A DNA stretch of 64,000 nt, from positions 34,368,818 to 34,432,817 of the forward strand of contig CM060175.1 of the NCBI GenBank assembly GCA_030549775.1, written 5' to 3'. The notes beneath the pieces were generated by a model. That model was not told where the DNA came from, searched no databases, and saw only the letters and a program-made list of their open reading frames with translations. This DNA comes from Tamarix chinensis. Lineage: Eukaryota; Streptophyta; Magnoliopsida; Caryophyllales; Tamaricaceae. The stretch's first letter is position 1. Each line of letters starts with the position of its first letter. Of this stretch, positions 1-12,295 are shown one piece after another. The position numbers and the translations under genes are program-made.

Positions 1-779
1 AGGAAAAATACAAGCGAAGAATAAGACAAGCGGGGTAGGTGTGGTAGGTTAGGTCGGGGAGGGGGAGAGAAAAAGGGAAAGGAGATGGCATGCGGGGAGG
101 GAAGAGATGGGCTTGTTGGGTTCAAAAAAGGGAAATAAAATGACGGGAAAGGTAGGGGAGGACGGTTGGCCCTAGGCTGGTGGTTGCTGACAAGATTCGG
201 GGTTGTAGGGTCGAATTGCCCGTCCGGGTGCATGTTGGGGAAGAAGAGCGGACGACTGGACCGGTCGGTCCAAGGGGAGAAAAGAAAAAAAAAAGGATCG
301 ACTGGCCTGGGCAAAGGAAGATGCGCGAGACAGCCCAAGGAGGGAAAGGAGGTCTGGGCCGACGGGCTGGCCCAAACTAGGGGGATGGAAAAAAAATGTA
401 AAGGAGGAAGAAAGAAAAAGGAAAAGAAGGGAGAAAAGGAAAAAGGAAAATGGAAAAATGATAAAATGGTTGTTTGGGGGTATTTGGTCTTTATTTATTT
501 ATATATTTAATTTAGATATTTAATTTTAATAATAATTATTTTAAGTATAATAATTAAATTCATTTTTAAATTAATTAGGCTATTTTGGATAAATTGTCCT
601 TAACTTCCATTTTAATTAATAAAATGTCCAAAATTTTCTAAATAACTTATTTATTATTTTCTCCTTATTTTCCTCAATTAATTTCATCTTTATTTAATAA
701 GGTAATTTATTTTCTTAATTTTCCCTAATAAATAATTATATTTCCATAATTCCTAAATTAGGATTTTGGGGGTATTACA
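1..779 (-). mobile_element. LTRa copy 1, 5' part of a long LTR (cut by window edge)
   Basis: Read on the minus strand this begins at 779 with TGTAATACCCCC, the start shared by the LTRa copies in the window, then runs through AT-rich DNA into a GC- and pyrimidine-rich island (plus-strand positions 1-480, purine-rich as printed). The same order is seen in the copies at 53,978-58,724 and 42,957-44,810. Short open frames in the island (for example 166-510) are compositional by-products, with no recognisable domain. Family assignment rests on the terminus and layout; the 3' half lies outside the window. Confidence 0.7.
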
Positions 780-2746
780 GCAGAAGCATTTGAAAAACAA
801 AAACTAGGAATGTTACTGCCACACAAACCATGAGAGAGGTGTGATCGTCAACTAACACATGCATGATGTAATGTAAAACAGAATGGTGAATGAAAAGATG
901 CATGCTCATAATGAAATTGTACAATGCGACATAATAAGGGCAAGAACAATATTATAGATAGAATGAGTGGGATAGTTTACAAAATCAAATATATGAAATC
1001 TAGCAAAGAGTTAAATAACTGGAAATACATAAACTTCCCAACATAGTGGGAAAAATAATTCTAATAAGTTAGCCTACCTCATTGCAATAGACATAAACCT
1101 CTAGCACCAAGTAATGGCCCACTAATAGCCTATGCCATCACCCTCAATAGACTCTAATTGAGATTCATAACCTCACATATTTTCCTTACCCCTGGACCAA
1201 AAGAAGGATCATCACAATGACCACACATGTGGGGTATCAATAAAACATACTCAAGTATGGTAATATCATACTACCTAATATATTATAAGACTCATGCAAC
1301 ACATTAAAGTCACGTAACAACATGGTGATATCATATCGATAATACTTAACATTAATCTCAAGTAGTAGTACAACAATACATGTTTGCATGAAAATCATGG
1401 AAGTATAAAAATATGGTAAAAACATAGCAATCCATATAATATAAGCCATATCAGAATTCCTCCTTTAGTGACCACAAAAATTCTGGTTAATAAGATTGTT
1501 TGTTTGGTTGCATATAGTTATCCACCATGAATAAAAGTTATGGCATCATAAATACTCACAATAGGATACGACACCCTCTTAAGAGATGGGCAATATGATG
1601 TGCTAGGGGGCTTATATTTGGATACCTCACCCAACCAAAAGGGATAATAATGCCATGTCGGCCTACCATAGTATAATCCTATACCTCAAAGATATGCACA
1701 TACCCTCCTATCAACCGCAACCCAATAGAGAAGGAACTATGTATTAAGTGAAAATATAACCATAGGGTCACCCATCGGCTAAGTCCCAACAGCTACCCTG
1801 AGAGCTAGAGAAAAAGGCTAAAAAAAATCTTATAACATTAATATATGTATTTTCAAGTGATATCACAAATTACAATAAAATCCAAACATTACCAAATGGG
1901 TGTTTCCATGTGATAACACCAAACACAATTAAATTCCACTATTAACTAAATTAGGTGTTTCCAAGTAATAACACCAAAAACAACTATGTTCCATTATTAA
2001 CATAACTAGGTCTTTCCAAATGATAAAAATAAACATAATTAAAATCCATTACTAACCAAATTGGGTGTTTCCTATTGATAACATGAAACAAAATTAAATT
2101 CCCTAATTAATAAAATTGGGTGTTTCCAATTGCTAACACCAAACATATCACAAGGTATCATAGCCACCATTTGGGTGTCTAATGTAACAAAAGACTCAAC
2201 CAAATTATAGTCCCAAACACCATCATGATCATTCTTATTAAATTAGGGAAATTAAAGATGAAATCATAATTTAAATCTTATAAATACATAGAGGTACCAA
2301 CACAGAAGGCTAAAGAGAATAAAATTAATTTATATACAAACAAGGAAGCATTCAGTAAGACCAATTGATTGCTCCCTAGGACCTATCAACGTGTCTATTC
2401 ATACTAAAATTGAACCAAAATAGCACCGAGGAACCAATTGACTAGTTGACCTCACCTATCAAGTGTTCATTGGAACTAGTCGATAGGTTTAGTTTAAGAG
2501 ATCTATGGTTCTAAGTATAGACCAACTATTTTTTTCAAAGAAATAAATTGATGGGTTTGACAAACTAATAAACTTATTTTAGAATCGAGTCATTTGGTTT
2601 AGCGTAACATGTCGATGGATCTAAGAAGAGACCAAGCCATTTGGGTCTTTAGGGATACAAGTTTATGGGTTTAACAGTCCAATCAACTGTTCATTAAAAC
2701 CAATTGACTGGTTTATCAAACCAATTGACTAATCTTGAGACCCATC
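780..2746 (-). mobile_element. LTRb copy 1, left segment
   Basis: AT-rich non-coding repeat. Positions 2,360-2,745 are dense in CCAATTGACTGG-like motifs, also seen in the other LTRb copies at 48.0-48.7 kb and 62.7-64.0 kb. Positions 1,615-1,830 resemble 47,745-47,920, including the 'cacccatcggctaagtccc'-like stretch. The segment is interrupted at 2,747 by a solo LTRa and resumes at 10,716; 5-bp flanks CCATC and CAATC look like a decayed target duplication. The 55-bp tandem array at 1,882-2,156 lies inside it. No coding sequence recognised. Confidence 0.6.
1882..2156. repeat. Tandem array, five 55-bp units
   Basis: Five units in exact 55-bp register start at 1,882, 1,937, 1,992, 2,047 and 2,102. 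Each carries GGTGTTTCC (or a close variant) near unit position 18-26 and a GATAACACCAAACA-type stretch about 10 bases later. A sixth, weaker unit may precede at 1,827-1,881. Units differ at many positions but not in length, so the array is old. It lies inside LTRb; the matching part of the LTRb copy at 47.9 kb does not show a clear array. Confidence 0.85.
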
Positions 2747-5700
2747 TATAATACCCCATATTATTGAAATCTAATTTTATTAGTGTAATTTGATGTAAAT
2801 ATTTAACTATTTTAATTTCGATTCATTTTATGGATATATCGTTGATTTTGACTTTATATTTGAATTTAATTAATCGTTGTCATTGCACACCATTCTAGAT
2901 AAATTCGTTCATGATGATGATTTTATTATACTCATATGATTTCGTTTTTCAACTAAAAATATGTATTCCCCTTCTTTCTCGTATTTTGATTTTTTTTTTA
3001 CTTTGGTTTCGTTTTTTAATATAATTTTGTCGTGTAATTACGACTTTATTTTGGAGTTATATTTTGTTAACGATATATATATTATTTAAATTATATAATT
3101 TCTATTTAAATAGTTAAAGTTATTTTAATGATTTTATCGGTAGAAAATATTTCCAAATTTAAATTTATTCATTTTTAGAAATCGTTAATATTTTTGGGAA
3201 GTTTTAAATTAAAAAGATTTTTGGAGCTTATTTATGAATTTCTTTCGGAAATTAATTTTCTTCCGTTTTATGATTTTTAGTTTGCAAAAAAACCGCTTTC
3301 AAAAATTATTAAAATTAGTCTCGTTTTAGTAGAATTTGACTAAATATTTTCTTATATGTTTTTAAATATTATTTTGAGGTCTTATAATGTATTTCTGTAA
3401 ATAATATATTTTTACGTTCGTTGCTAAATTCCTCCGAAAATGTTTCGAAAATTCTTTATATAGCCCTTTTATCAAGTTTAAGCTTTCACATTCTTACAAA
3501 ATGATTTTCGTTGAATAAAGTTTAGTATTTAGTATTTTAAGTATTTAGTATTTTATTTTGTACTTGTATTTGTAAAAAAAAAACAAAAACAAAACGAGTC
3601 TAACCCCGATTAGTGCCCCCTTTCTTTTCCTTTTCTCTCTTCTCTCCCTTCTCTTCTCTTTCCCTATTTGCATCCCCAAACCCCAGGCTGCCTCCTTCTC
3701 TCCAGCTCCTCGCTGCTCCAGCCACCCCACCGGTCGAGAACCACTGGAGACGCCACAAGAGCAGCCACCGAAGCAGTGCAGGAGTAGCTGCAGCAGATGA
3801 CCATAGCAGTGATGAGCCGCGTAGCTCCCGCCGCCACCGCCTGGTCACTAGCGAGCCTCAGTAACTATCGGTGAGCAACCCTTGGCCTTCGATAAACTTC
3901 TCCGGCTTTCCCTTGTTTCGATTTGTTGATTTTCGTTTGGTATAAATTTCTAAAAAACCCTAACATTGATATGATTAATTGAGTATGAATTAGCTTAAGA
4001 AAAGCTAAATTGATTGTTTGATTGTATATATATATATGTTGTATGATTGATTTAGAGTGTTTGATTGTAGTGTATTGGAATGATTTGTAAAAATAATATT
4101 TTTAGCCGGGTTATGCCCGAATTTTTTGGATCCACCCGATTTTGGATAAATTAATTATACAATATGTTTTAAAATGTATCTAATTGTATGTCGGAATCGT
4201 CAATTTAAGAAATTTATGCGGAATCAATCAAAATATGATTCCTAGGTCAAAATTCGTGTGTAATGAAATTGGGTCGCATAATTAATTCGTTCCGCTCAAT
4301 TGATTTTATAATATCGTTTGAAATGTAATTAATTTCATATCGGGAGTATTGATTTGGGAAACTTGTGTGCAATTAATCGAAATTTAATTTTTAGGTCAAA
4401 ACTCTTGCGGGACTAAATTGGATTGTGTAATCGGGTTGTTTTATTCAATTGACAATATAATTTACATTAGAATACATTTAATTAAATTTCAGAACCATCA
4501 ATTTATATATTTTAGCAAGAATTGATCGGATTTGTATTCTAGGCTCAAAAACCCTAATCATGCTAAATTGGGTATTTCTTTTATTTTTTTTGAGAAATTT
4601 ATTATATGATATGTTATAAAATATGTCTAATTTCATTTCCAAATATTTAATTTAAATAAATTAATAGATTTCAACCGAATTGCATTTTCGGGCCTAAAAC
4701 CCTAGATTTCAAATGAAATGATCCTAATTGCATTCTAAGACCTTTAATTGGAATTAAATGATTTGAATTACCTGAGTTTGTGTCGTGGGCTTTAAAACCC
4801 AAATTTTGAAAACATATCGTCTTGAATTGGCTAATTGGACGATTGTTTTGTTGAAATAGATTATTTATATTTATTTAAAATCAGTTTGAATCATACTCTT
4901 AAGCTATCAATTTGAGATAATAAAATTAAATTAGTTGGTTCGTAGTTCGAGCATTAAAAACCCTGTTTTGTCGGATATGATTTTATAAAATTGATTATGA
5001 TATACTTCTTTTACCTAATCGATTTTCAGCTTTGATTTAAAATCATTTGAATTACGTTTTTACCTTATCAGGTTGGATTTGGTTATATGCAAATGCTTAG
5101 TTGAATAAGTCATTTTCTATAAATAGTTTATAATCTATTATTCTTTGCCCGGCTTTCCAAATTAATTTAAAATTTCCCAAGTGATATGTAGGTTAAATTT
5201 GATTTGATTTATATTTTATCTTAAATCTTTGTAGAGCTATGCTCTTGAGTCCTAAGTTTTGGACATTTTTTCGAAGAAAGGTCATTTTTCTTGATTTTGT
5301 TATAATATGTGAATTATTAATTGATAAGATAGTTTCTAACCTAGTTTCGATTTCTATCGGCAATCTAGGAAAACTTTCTCGTGGATTGTCGAGCTTTCGA
5401 TAGCTCTCTCTCTTTATCAACTTGCTTAGGTAGCTTCAAATTTAGGTAAGTCATTTCTTACCTTTACTTATTGCGGAATTTGAATGTATGTCTACTTGAA
5501 GTAGAAGGTGACAAGCATGGTTATTGATTCCTTAATTATGTCAAGCGTATTATGTGTTCTGTGCTGTAATTATATGTATGTACAAATTTATAGCCTCAAT
5601 GCAAATGTGTGTTAATTTGAAACTAGAATATGGTGTATTTGAGTATGTGAAGGGTTGAGTATAGATTTGAAACTATTTGATACCTTATGTTTTGTCCTTA

Positions 5701-6037
5701 TGTCATGGAATTATTCATGTGGGCCTTATTTATGGTCAGTTAAAATCCTTGAATAATATACTAATTATTAAAAGTGGAAGATCACATGAGTTGGGCCGAG
5801 GTGTAGGGTTAATTCCACCGGACGATAATAGTGGCTTAGGTGTCCTGTCCCTGAGGTGTGATTCAAGTCGTTCCATCGGTTCAGAATAGTGGCTAAGGAG
5901 CAATTTGCCGTAAGAGGTGTAAATTCCATTCCACCGGATGATAATAGTGGCTCAGGTGACTTGTCCCTGAGATGTGCTTCAGTCCGTTCTACCGGATTAT
6001 GAATAGTGGGGCCCTATACTCAACGTGAATAAGAATA
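2747..6037 (+). mobile_element. LTRa copy 2 (solo LTR), left segment
   Basis: Starts TATAATACCCC at 2,747 and runs through AT-rich DNA, a CT/GC-rich island (about 3,605-3,900) and a long T-rich central part to a distinctive block at 5,755-6,030 containing repeated ATAATAGTGGCTCAGGTG-like sentences. Together with 9,701-10,715 it forms a solo LTR of about 4.3 kb with no internal coding region. Copy 4 (24,690-25,953) aligns by eye with 2,747-4,720, including matching 'ggtcaaa' and 'cctaaaaccct' landmarks. Long LTRs of this size are typical of Tekay/Del-type gypsy elements, but that lineage call is inference. Confidence 0.75.
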
Positions 6038-9000
6038 TGTATAATACCCCGTAATAATTAATCTTTAAATTACACACGTAAGACTTAAAGTTTGATTAGT
6101 AGGCGAAGTAAGGCATAAGATTTTTTTTTGTGTTTTGTTTAGTTATTAATTTTTTATTGATCGCCTTGTTGTCTCGAGTAGGTCCATAAATATTGAGTTA
6201 TAAAAATAAACTAGATTAAATGTAAGAAAGGGTAAAGGAAGTTAAAAATTGATGTCGTTAATAATACCGATAATAAGAAGAGAGTAATTAAAATAGAAGG
6301 GGATTGTAAGAATAAAATTATGTTAGCAATAATTGAAAATTAAATAAAATAAGGGAATTGATAAAATAATCATAAAAATAATAGTATCATGATTTCTTTT
6401 TTTAGGAAATTAAACCTTGCTTAGGTGGGAATTCTTTTCCTAATAACCTTACTTGCTATCTTAATACCTTAGGAGGATTTTGTTAATCTTTTCCTAATCA
6501 AACCCCCACCTTTTTCCCCACTTAGACACAGCCAAGCCACCCCCAACCTGTAGAAGAGCATGCAGCCCATGCAGCTATGCATCCCGTCACCTTTACCTCT
6601 CCTCTCCATGCATATGTGTCTTTTTGTCTAGCACTATCCTCCTCTTTTTACAGCTTTCTCTTCCCCAAACATATCCCTTCTCCTCTCTCATGCCACCCCA
6701 GCCCTGTATTTCGCAGCCATCAACCACCCCATCTTCCCTCACGTCACACCCACCTACAACCTCATACCCTTCGACACTCAACCCTTCCACCTCCAACTTG
6801 CAGCCTCATCTTTCCTTTCCCCAACCTGCACCCCTACTCTATCTTTCCATTATCTACCCATCTGTTTTCCCTCCTTTCCCATGCTATTCCACCCTGCAAA
6901 TTCCCAGCAAAATAGCCCAATCATAACCATCACGTCACCCAGTTTTATGCAGCCTCAAATATCACATAACCCCATCCCATCCACCAAGTTGTAGCTCTTA
7001 TCTTCCGCTCCTCTCAACCTGCACCCCTATCCCACATTTCTAGCCATCTATCCCTCCATTTTCCTCCTTTTCCATGCATTCAACCAACCCCTTTCCCTTC
7101 TCCTAAGCTTCGACACCCTCATCCCCAAAAACCAACCTGCAGCACCCTTCCCCACTCACCCTTGCAGCAACCCTTTTCTCTCTATTTTCCCTCCTTTTAT
7201 TAAGTCTCAACCTGCAGATATCACCCTTCGTCCCTGTCCCTTTAAGCCCTCTGATTCTCCCCTTGCAGCCCATATTTCCCTTCCCTAAATTCCACCAACA
7301 AAAGAAAAGAAAGTGCAGCCCCAAACTCCCCTCCCCTCCACCGAATTTAGTCTCAAAATTATTCCAGCTTTTGCCTTGTATTCCACCTCCCCCAAGCAGC
7401 CATTTTTCTTCCCCAACTAAGTGCTCTATCTTCAATGGGTTCGGTGCTTAAATTCATGCACCAGCTGCCACATTATTTTCCTAATCGTTTTCAAGTATTA
7501 GCTTATGTAGGTTATATTTTGATTATTTTATTTTGCATAAATATTAATGCTTGTAGTTTGGATGGTGTATTCACTTCTAGGTAACCTCGACCTCGCTTAG
7601 AGTATTTATGGAGGAAGCTTGTGGTGTTAATATTTCTTAGCTCAAATTATTGTATGTTTGTGGGAAATGGGGACATGATGTATTTCTTGTCTACATGAAT
7701 ATGATGATGTGTAAATTTACATGTGTTATCATGTAATCTTTTCATATGCCTAAGTACTATTCTAAAAATTTGACGAAGTGTATGTTAACGATAACAAACT
7801 TGAATTATGCTAGTAAAATAAGATGAATGTGTCTAAGGTAAAATGTAGTTTATATGAGAGTATGTTGTAGTTCATTCATACATGAATATAATGATGTGCA
7901 AATTAATATGTGTTATCATGCAATTTTTTTTATATGCCGAAGTGATATTCTTAAATTTGAAAAAGTTTATGCTAATGGTAACGAACTTGGATTTATGCAA
8001 GAAAAATGAGATGGGTATGTTTAAGGTAAAATGTAATTTTATATAATATGATTGTGTTTGAGATTTATTTGTGGAAATTGTATGAACCTATGAAATATTA
8101 AAAATGCATGCTAATAGTGTTTACGTGTACTACGTATGATAAATGGTTAGGGATAATATGGTCCTTTGTAGTAACGAATAAATTATCGGATGTAAAATAT
8201 TATTAGTTATCTTATGCTAGCAATTCATGACAAATAGCCTATGTAAGTAAACTTGGTAATAAAAGTGAAGGAAAATGTGCTAGTTATAGGTTGAGGGGCA
8301 TTTTGGTCATTAAGTCAAAAAGGCATTCCAAAGTGGATTATTGGATTAGTTAAATTAAGTTTTGGACTTAAAACAATGTTGGAAATAATTGGACAATTTG
8401 TTGGAACATTGAATCGAATAATTATTCAAGTTATGGCATAATGCCTAACCGTAGGCCGTGTTGGCTTGGAATGGTTGTGACCTCATGGTCTTTTGGATGT
8501 GACGTTGTTTTTTGATTTTTGACTAAGTTGAACTTTATGAATCTTGATATTCTAAAAGAAAATAATAACCCAGAATTTTATAAGACAATAATTACTTAAA
8601 GAGAAAGACTCGAGTTGGAAAAGAATCTCATGCCTCGAACATGGCCACTGAGTGCATAGTTTGGGCGTTCGGGTCAAGGGGCTCACTTGTGCTCTATAAG
8701 TATTCCATACACCCTATAGGGAGTATATGTACTTAAGGTCTTGTGTTATGAGGTTTAGTGTGGGCAACTCTTATGTCATGTGGCTTCCCTAGTGAGCTTT
8801 GCCCTAGAATCGAGTAATTTATTTTGGTACCACCCCCCTTGATGATCTTGGTCATGGATATGCGATTGTATTCCACTTGATAATTTTTATATAAATTATA
8901 TAACCGGATTAGACACTCACCATAATACCTCAATAATAATCGAAATAGGAATGACTTGACCTTAGTGAGATTGCTTGGAATATCACTAATTCTTCCTAAT

Positions 9001-9700
9001 AGGCCATAATGTATGGTCTTTGGTAAGTTAAATTGATTATGAAATTATAAGCATGCCTTAAATGCCTTTGATAGAGATTTTGACCTAGCTCGTAATGTTA
9101 AATGTGATGTGGTTGTGTGTTTCAAAATCGTGGTCTTGCATGTGAGCATATGTTTTCTTTGAATTCTGTACTTGCATGATGTTTGCTACGTGGGTATGCT
9201 ACCTCTCTAGAGGCATTGTAGTTTACTTAGTACGAGGAAGTCGTACTGATGCTATCACTTTTCAGAGGAGTACGACCAGGGCATGCGTTGGCTAAAAGAC
9301 TATAAGGAGTGTCACCACGACGAATAGGTAGATATAGGGAGTGAGTGGACCCTGCCCCTTTTTCCCCTTTTCCTTGTAATTTGTTGGACCGTAAAGTGTA
9401 AGGCAGACCATTAATGACTTTTCCGTACTCTGTTGTTATTTTCTAAATGGTTAGTTATTTAATTTCCTAAACAATCATTTATCATGGATAATATGTCTTT
9501 TGCAAAACTCTTGTCTTCGTATTATACTTCTCTTATCTTTGGATGGGTTGATTTGTTTTAATCCTTAGCACTAGACGTAAGGATGGTGAAGAGACCAGAC
9601 TTATGTCAAGTGTGGTGGTAACACCCACCGTTCTTTAAATTTTGCCTCCGCAAAGAAAAATTTAAACAAAATTTTCAAGCCATGATTTTGGGGAGTTACA
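6038..9700 (+). mobile_element. LTRa-like solo LTR nested inside LTRa copy 2
   Basis: Begins TGTATAATACCCCG (6,038) and ends GGGGAGTTACA (9,700); about 3.66 kb, non-coding. It has the CT-rich island (6,490-7,430) and the 3'-terminal inverted echo (GTAACACCC at 9,618-9,626) of the family, but lacks the AATAGTGG block, so it is a diverged subfamily. Nesting is shown because the sequence after 9,700 continues copy 2: '...gacactaattattttaagtgg' matches the order between the two AATAGTGG blocks of the copy at 57.6-58.0 kb. No clear target duplication is seen. Two open frames of 100-112 codons in the island have no recognisable domain and low-complexity Pro/Ser composition. Confidence 0.7.
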
Positions 9701-10715
9701 AAATTTCTCTTAATTAATGAATAAGACACTAATTATTTTAAGTGGAAGATTACATGAGTCTAGACCAGGTGTAGGGTTTGTTCCACCAGACAATAATAGT
9801 GGCTCAGGTGTCCTGTCCCTGAGAGGTGATTCAAGTCATTCCACCGGTTAAGAATAGTGGCTCAGGAGCGTTTTGCCCTAAGAGGTGTAGGATCTGTTCC
9901 ACTAGATGATAATAGTGGCTCGAGTGTGTTGTCCTTGAGAGGTGCTTCAGACCATTCCACCGATTTAAGAATAGTGGGGTCCCTAAACTCATTGTAAATA
10001 AATAAAATCAGATGTCATAATGATTATTATTGAATTGTTAGATTGGTGTTACTTAGCATGTGATCGTGGTTTCTTGTACGCTTATATCTTATGTGGCGTC
10101 TTGTTTAGTAATATATTCATAAGTATGAATATGTGACCCTATGTTCTATTGTATGTAATACATGTATAATTGAGAATGGGAATTTTAAGCTAGAGTCTTT
10201 CATATCTTATGTGTTTCATGTTTCCTTCCATGAGTTAGGTAGTCTTGATTTACTCAAATATTATCTTTGGGCGGAAGGCTTGGCTTGAGAGAGTAGACAA
10301 TCCAGAAATTTGATCTATCGGGATTTGTCTGGTTTGATTGTATTTATTTTTGGAAGTTTCAAGTGTTGTATTTAAAATTTTAAGGGTGTTGTAATTGACT
10401 TTTAATTCCTCATACTCTGTTAAACTTTTAAGATTCAAATTTATTTCACAGGTTCCGCTGATTCATCTAGTGATGATTTTATTTAGTGAATTGATTCACT
10501 TACCATCTGCCTGTGTATATCTCCTTGTGGGAGTTTATCCTTACGGCATAGATGTTAAAATTTTGTTCGACAAGTTTTAGCATTGCATCTAGCATAAGAT
10601 AGACGGTGGACATTTATCTTGTCTTAGATGTGGCGGTAACATTCCCCAAATTCTATTCTAGCTTTCACTTTATTCTTTCAAAAAAAAGTTAGGAGTGAAT
10701 TTTGGAGGTGTTACA
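9701..10715 (+). mobile_element. LTRa copy 2 (solo LTR), right segment
   Basis: Resumes the LTR interrupted at 6,037, starting with the second AATAGTGG block (9,735-10,000), then the 'caggttccgctgattcatc' region (matching the copy at 58.2 kb), and ends with GTAACATTCCCC (10,636) and GGAGGTGTTACA (ending 10,715). The next five bases, CAATC, resemble CCATC just before 2,747 and suggest a target duplication. No gene here; the open frame at 10,395-10,580 is incidental. Confidence 0.75.
9735..10000 (+). repeat. AATAGTGG block, second copy within LTRa copy 2
   Basis: About 265 bp closely repeating 5,755-6,030. Four sentences of the form 'ttccaccgg..ataatagtgg' alternate with 'cctgtccctgagaggtg'-like text. 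Related blocks occur at 57,650-57,840 and 57,860-58,045, at 61,660-61,920, and on the minus strand at 45,420-45,690. In two LTRs the block is doubled, so it is an internal duplication of the LTR and not a product of the nested insertion. Confidence 0.8.
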
Positions 10716-11600
10716 CAATCAATCCAAAAGACCAAACCATTTGGTTGCTTGCACAACTAATCATTAGGTTTGAGGAATCAATTAACTGGTCAGAGTAAAA
10801 CATTACCCAAACATATGATCCATACACCAAAATTTACCACACTTAAACATAATAATCCTAGCATGCTTTGATGCCTCACACATTGCAAAATACATGTTAC
10901 ATACATAAAATCACATGGATATATATTAATGTACATACTCGAATGAATCATACTCAAATAGCCAACTTATGCATAAAATCAAAGAAATCAAGTAATGATA
11001 ACTTAGAAAGAATTATACCACATGGTCAAATGATATAATACAAATTAGATCATACTCACATATACATCAAACACATGGAACCCTAATAAACCATAGAACC
11101 CCATTTATGTTAAAGATAATAATGCCTTACCTTGAAGCAATTCATCTAGCACAAATTCTCCTACTTGATGGCTATCTAGAAGAACCTTGATTCTTAAGAG
11201 AATCAAAGTTAAAACCATTAAAATTTATCTTTTAAAAATTCATTAAAATCAATAACAATTAGAAAAGGTAGTGCACAAAATGCCATATTTTCCCCTATAA
11301 GGAGGGTGAAGGAAAGAGCTAAAATCTTCAAACTTTCTTAAACTTCATCCTTCATTGTTTATGGAAAATAAGGGAGAACTAATGCCAAGATTAGAAGAAG
11401 AAATAGGAATTTCTATAATATAAAAGTTCGAAATGATAGAATCTCTTCAAATTAGATAGAGCATTATAAATTACTTAGTCGTTTGATATTTTTAGAAGCT
11501 ATAATACATTTCAAACCACCTTTCATATCATATCACAGTCCTTTCATAGTTACCATTCTTTATCTAAACTAAAAAAGTAATAAACCTTCTTCAATATATA
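10716..11600 (-). mobile_element. LTRb copy 1, right segment
   Basis: Reverse complement of 11,120-11,240 matches 63,380-63,490 closely ('ggttcttctagata', 'catcaagtaggag', 'ttcaaggtaag'), and 10,740-10,870 matches 63,710-63,830, so this is the same LTR as the one at the right edge of the window in the opposite orientation. AT-rich, no coding region. The boundary with the LINE relic near 11,600 is approximate. Confidence 0.65.
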
Positions 11601-12295
11601 ATATATGGGTTGAGGATGCCATGTTTGATCAAGTTATTGGCTATGTATGTTTCCCCACTGTAAAATGCATTCCTTTAACATGTATCATGAAAAAAATATC
11701 TAATACCTTAAAGTCCTAATGAGGGAACAAAACATAAATGAGTATGGGAGATAAATGATAGAGTTGAAAATCATGACAAGAATTACTTTTTAAAAAGGAA
11801 CACCTGACTTATTATTCTTTGAGTGACCCCTTGATTCAATAAGAATCTCTCCTTTCTCAAAAGCTCTTATATTTTTCTAAATAAAATATTTTCTTCCAGA
11901 AAAAATAAAAGTTACTTGGTTAAAAATAAGGCATGTGAAAACCAAGTATTTTCATGCTATTGGTAAGGGAAATAGACAACCTAACCAAGTTCTATATATA
12001 TTAGATGACTTAGGGGTCAGTCATAAAGATCAAGAAGGTATTTTTAATGTCTTGATTGACTTATATAATACTATTCTAGAATATAACACCTGAAAACCTC
12101 CTCCCCTTTTGATAGAAACATTATTTATAGTGTTATTACTAAATGCCATCTTGAAATTGAGGAGCAATAACATCACCTACCATCACATATTTCAAAAAAT
12201 GAATTGATGGAAGAAATCTTTTCTATGAGTAGTGATAAGGCACTTGGACCCAATGGGTTTGATGTTTATTTCTGTAAGAGATAGTGGCACCTATT
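11600..12295 (+). pseudogene. LINE (L1-type) polyprotein relic, 5' part
   Basis: Frame-shifted remains of the linker and start of the reverse transcriptase of an L1-type plant non-LTR retrotransposon. Recognisable pieces are 'KVTWLK' followed by 'TKYFHAI' near 11,910-11,970 (family form: WLKEGDxNTKFFH) and 'KALGPNGFDVYFCK' near 12,225-12,270 (family form: KAPGPDGF). Stops and frameshifts are frequent. The coding line breaks at 12,296, where a solo LTR is inserted, and resumes after 13,690. Confidence 0.8.

Noticed and set aside
1237..1449. Minus-strand frame of 70 codons, hydrophobic
   Set aside because: It lies in AT-rich LTRb sequence; the hydrophobic bias follows from composition.
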